A DNA stretch of 37,009 nucleotides, taken from positions 1 to 37,009 of the forward strand of contig CAKZQF010000164.1 of NCBI GenBank assembly GCA_937139475.1. Direction: 5' to 3'. The position numbers were made by a program, and so were the translations under genes. This DNA comes from an uncultured Gammaproteobacteria bacterium. Lineage in GTDB: Bacteria; Pseudomonadota; Gammaproteobacteria; Enterobacterales; Psychrobiaceae. This document shows positions 35,672 through 37,009 of the stretch, one piece after another. Under the pieces are notes generated by a model. The model was given only the letters and a program-made list of their open reading frames with translations, was not told the DNA's origin and made no database searches. Position 1 is the first letter of the stretch; each line of letters opens with the position of its first letter.

Positions 35672-35687
35672 TGTGATAAAAATCACA
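35672..35687. promoter_or_regulatory. CRP (cAMP receptor protein)-type binding site
   Basis: TGTGA-TAAAAA-TCACA matches both half-sites of the gammaproteobacterial CRP consensus perfectly with the correct 6-base spacer. It lies 171 bases upstream of the nuclease ATG. It suggests control of the nuclease by carbon status through cAMP-CRP. An FNR-like site is less likely because the half-sites are TGTGA and not TTGAT. Confidence 0.65.
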
Positions 35688-36004
35688 CGATTACGGTGTT
35701 CGTTGTGGTGATAAGAGTTTAGAGGTGAGATAGCTTCTAATTGATAAAATTGCTATTTCACTTTTATTGGAATGCTGAATTTTTTATTAAAACCATTAAT
35801 AGTAAGTGTCTCTTGGTTATCCAGTTAATTTGAAAAGCTTTTATAACAATACGAGACTTATGAGATTGCCATCGTTCTACGCTGGTGAGTTCAAACCGAG
35901 CTTTATAACACAGTGCCAAGCGATTAGTGACCTTCGATTTTGCAATTTTGAAGAGTTAGGTGATTATGATTAACTAAAATGTATCGTTAGTTGGCATCTG
36001 GTTG

Positions 36005-36025
36005 CCAAAAACGGCCTGTTTTTGG
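36005..36025. terminator. Terminator-like hairpin in intergenic DNA
   Basis: CCAAAAAC (36005-36012) pairs with GTTTTTGG (36018-36025) across a 5-base loop, followed on the plus strand by GATTATTTTAG. No gene ends nearby on the plus strand, so its use is unclear. Confidence 0.4.
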
Positions 36026-36257
36026 GATTATTTTAGTTCAGTTAAACTTCCGATTACGGCCACTTTCGGACACTGAGCGTAACCTAAGTTGAACTTTTAT
36101 CCCAACCCCCTATAGGTCATATTTTTATTTTATCAATGCATTACTATCAAATATTGTAGTTATTTTTGATGGCAGCAGCAATGAGATATTGCTTGCTATT
36201 ACCTTGTAAAGTAGGCTAACTTCCAGCACATGTTGTTAGTGCGCTAGGAGGGCGGTT

Positions 36258-36566
36258 ATCAATCATTACTCAAAAGTACAATACCCAAATGGTGGTCTTT
36301 GCTCTACATGTCTTGATGGCAATGTAAATGCTGCAATGGGAGCTTTACTAGGTACGTATACTGATTCACAGGTGTATTTCCCTAACGGTAAAAATGCTGG
36401 CACCTTTAGTCATGGGAATATTTATAAAGTTGGTGGTGAAAAAATTGGTTCTTACGATATAGACAATATTTATTTTTTAAATGGTGAACTAGCTGGGTTT
36501 TATTCTGGCGTGGAAGCAAGTGCTGCCGCCACTTTTATTTTGTCAATCTATGGGCGCAATCATTAG
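36258..36566 (+). CDS. Small protein of five 16-residue repeats, non-ATG start likely
   Basis: The first ATG in frame is at 36336 (76 residues), but the frame is open back to 36240 and the repeat pattern continues upstream of that ATG. Counting from 36276 there are five consecutive 16-residue units, each with a V/I-Y-x-x-G-G-type start and a G-T/S-Y/F-type end: VQYPNGGLCSTCLDGN, VNAAMGALLGTYTDSQ, VYFPNGKNAGTFSHGN, IYKVGGEKIGSYDIDN and IYFLNGELAGFYSGVE. The ATG at 36336 lies inside the second unit. An ideal AGGAGG (36246-36251) stands 6 bases before ATC at 36258, giving INHYSKVQYP as a natural start. It resembles small beta-hairpin repeat (beta-flower-like) proteins. The first unit carries CSTC. 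There is no signal peptide. Function unknown. Either an AUC start, a point mutation of ATG, or a sequencing error. Confidence 0.6.
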   Translation: MNHYSKVQYPNGGLCSTCLDGNVNAAMGALLGTYTDSQVYFPNGKNAGTFSHGNIYKVGGEKIGSYDIDNIYFLNGELAGFYSGVEASAAATFILSIYGRNH

Positions 36567-36568
36567 CA

Positions 36569-36963
36569 CTAAAAAGCTATTAAACAATCACAAACTGTAG
36601 TTAGCCTTTGCAGCTTCACTGATTACTATATTATTTCGAGTTAATTAGGGCGTTATTGCTGCAACCTGAGTGTCTCTTATGTGTTGGTTAGCGACCTTTG
36701 AATTACTCTCCGAACCAACCGCTAAACAGAGGGCGCTTAACGGCCAATAACGGACTCTGAGCTATCGAGCTAGAACTCATTTCGGTTATGGTGATTTTTT
36801 AAACTTCACTGCATTTTTCTAATGTCCCATAACTTTATCTTTGGCATGCAATAAGCCTAACATTGATACTTTATAGGCTTTCAAACTCATTGAATTTTCG
36901 TTATATTTTTTCTATCGTACTTATTAAACCGTACTATTATTTATTTACGGAGTTTATAACACT
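36569..36963. other. Intergenic region with repeat-like segment
   Basis: About 395 AT-rich bases. A segment at 36717-36762 (AACCGCT...AACGGCCAATAACGG...CTGAGC) resembles 12714-12748 and partly 36056-36079. No gene is supported. Confidence 0.45.
36717..36762. repeat. Dispersed intergenic repeat-like segment
   Basis: AACCGCTAAACAGAGGGCGC followed by TTAACGGCCAATAACGG and ACTCTGAGC. By eye about three quarters of the first 37 bases match 12714-12748 (AACCGCTAAGAGGGTCG then TTATACGCCAATAATAGG) with small gaps, and its end resembles 36056-36079. Probably a degenerate genome-wide repeat. Confidence 0.4.
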
Positions 36964-37009
36964 ATGAGAAGTATATTGATTTTTATTGCCGGTGGAATAT
37001 GTGTGATTG
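36964..37009 (+). CDS. Start of a gene that leaves the window
   Basis: ATG at 36964 opens a frame that is still open at the end of the window: MRSILIFIAGGICVI. GGAG ends at 36952, 11 bases upstream, a slightly long but usable ribosome-site spacing. The hydrophobic start suggests a signal peptide or membrane segment. Too short to identify. Confidence 0.5.
   Translation, partial: MRSILIFIAGGICVI

Larger units (their letters stand above)
35502..36239. other. Long intergenic region with palindromes
   Basis: About 740 AT-rich bases. It contains two adjacent palindromes (35559-35624), a perfect CRP-type site (35672-35687), a terminator-like hairpin (36005-36025) and a repeat-like ACGGCC...GGACACTGAGCG segment (36056-36079). 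No gene is supported. Confidence 0.5.

Noticed and set aside
36180..36760. Possible integron cassette with attC site around the small repeat protein
   Set aside because: I looked for RYYYAAC / GTTRRRY core pairs flanking the frame; only partial matches were seen, without the paired inner arms.

Overview
The window is a carbohydrate-utilisation island from a marine Gammaproteobacterium, most likely Alteromonadales (a Colwellia / Thalassotalea / Paraglaciecola-type organism). The reasons are the AT-rich DNA, large TonB-dependent receptors without a SusD partner, outer-membrane lipoprotein glycanases, a GlyGly-CTERM exonuclease-type protein, and short intergenic inverted repeats of the ATACCAATTCA type. 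The taxonomic placement is inference; no rRNA or other marker gene is present.

Layout. (1) 97-5752, minus strand: an operon of two GH3 beta-glucosidases without visible signal peptides and a secreted VCBS/FG-GAP protein with a c-type heme motif. (2) 6161-12689, plus strand: a GPH-type sugar symporter, a 994-residue TonB-dependent receptor with its own terminator, and a second GPH symporter. (3) 12845-19572, minus strand: an exported GH17 glucanase, a multimodular GH16 laminarinase lipoprotein broken by one in-frame amber codon, and a 636-residue TonB-dependent receptor. (4) 20023-26902, plus strand: a malectin-GH16 lipoprotein, an 1149-residue phosphorylase that best fits GH149 (beta-1,3-oligoglucan phosphorylase), and two overlapping GH17 genes without signal peptides. 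(5) 27271-29264: a LytS-type sensor kinase and LytTR response regulator. (6) 29567-32674: an exported CBM9-like protein, a GH30 lipoprotein and a small protein-tyrosine/dual-specificity phosphatase. (7) 33147-35501, minus strand: a secreted nuclease with two lamin-tail domains, behind a region with a perfect CRP-type site. (8) 36258-36566: a small protein of five 16-residue repeats with an odd start, then the first codons of a gene that leaves the window.

How the genes fit together (inference). The substrate is most likely laminarin, a beta-1,3-glucan with beta-1,6 branches. Surface GH16 lipoproteins cut the main chain and the GH30 lipoprotein removes or cuts beta-1,6 parts. TonB-dependent receptors import oligosaccharides, the exported GH17 shortens them in the periplasm, and GPH symporters carry them across the inner membrane. 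In the cytoplasm GH3 and GH17 enzymes give glucose and short oligomers, while the phosphorylase saves energy by giving glucose 1-phosphate. The LytS/LytTR pair is the only obvious local regulator.

The most interesting points are the combined phosphorolytic and hydrolytic cytoplasmic branch, the amber-interrupted laminarinase, the repeat protein whose repeats extend upstream of its first ATG, the heme-VCBS fusion, and the phosphatase beside the GH30 gene. No CRISPR array, tRNA, rRNA or complete mobile element was seen.
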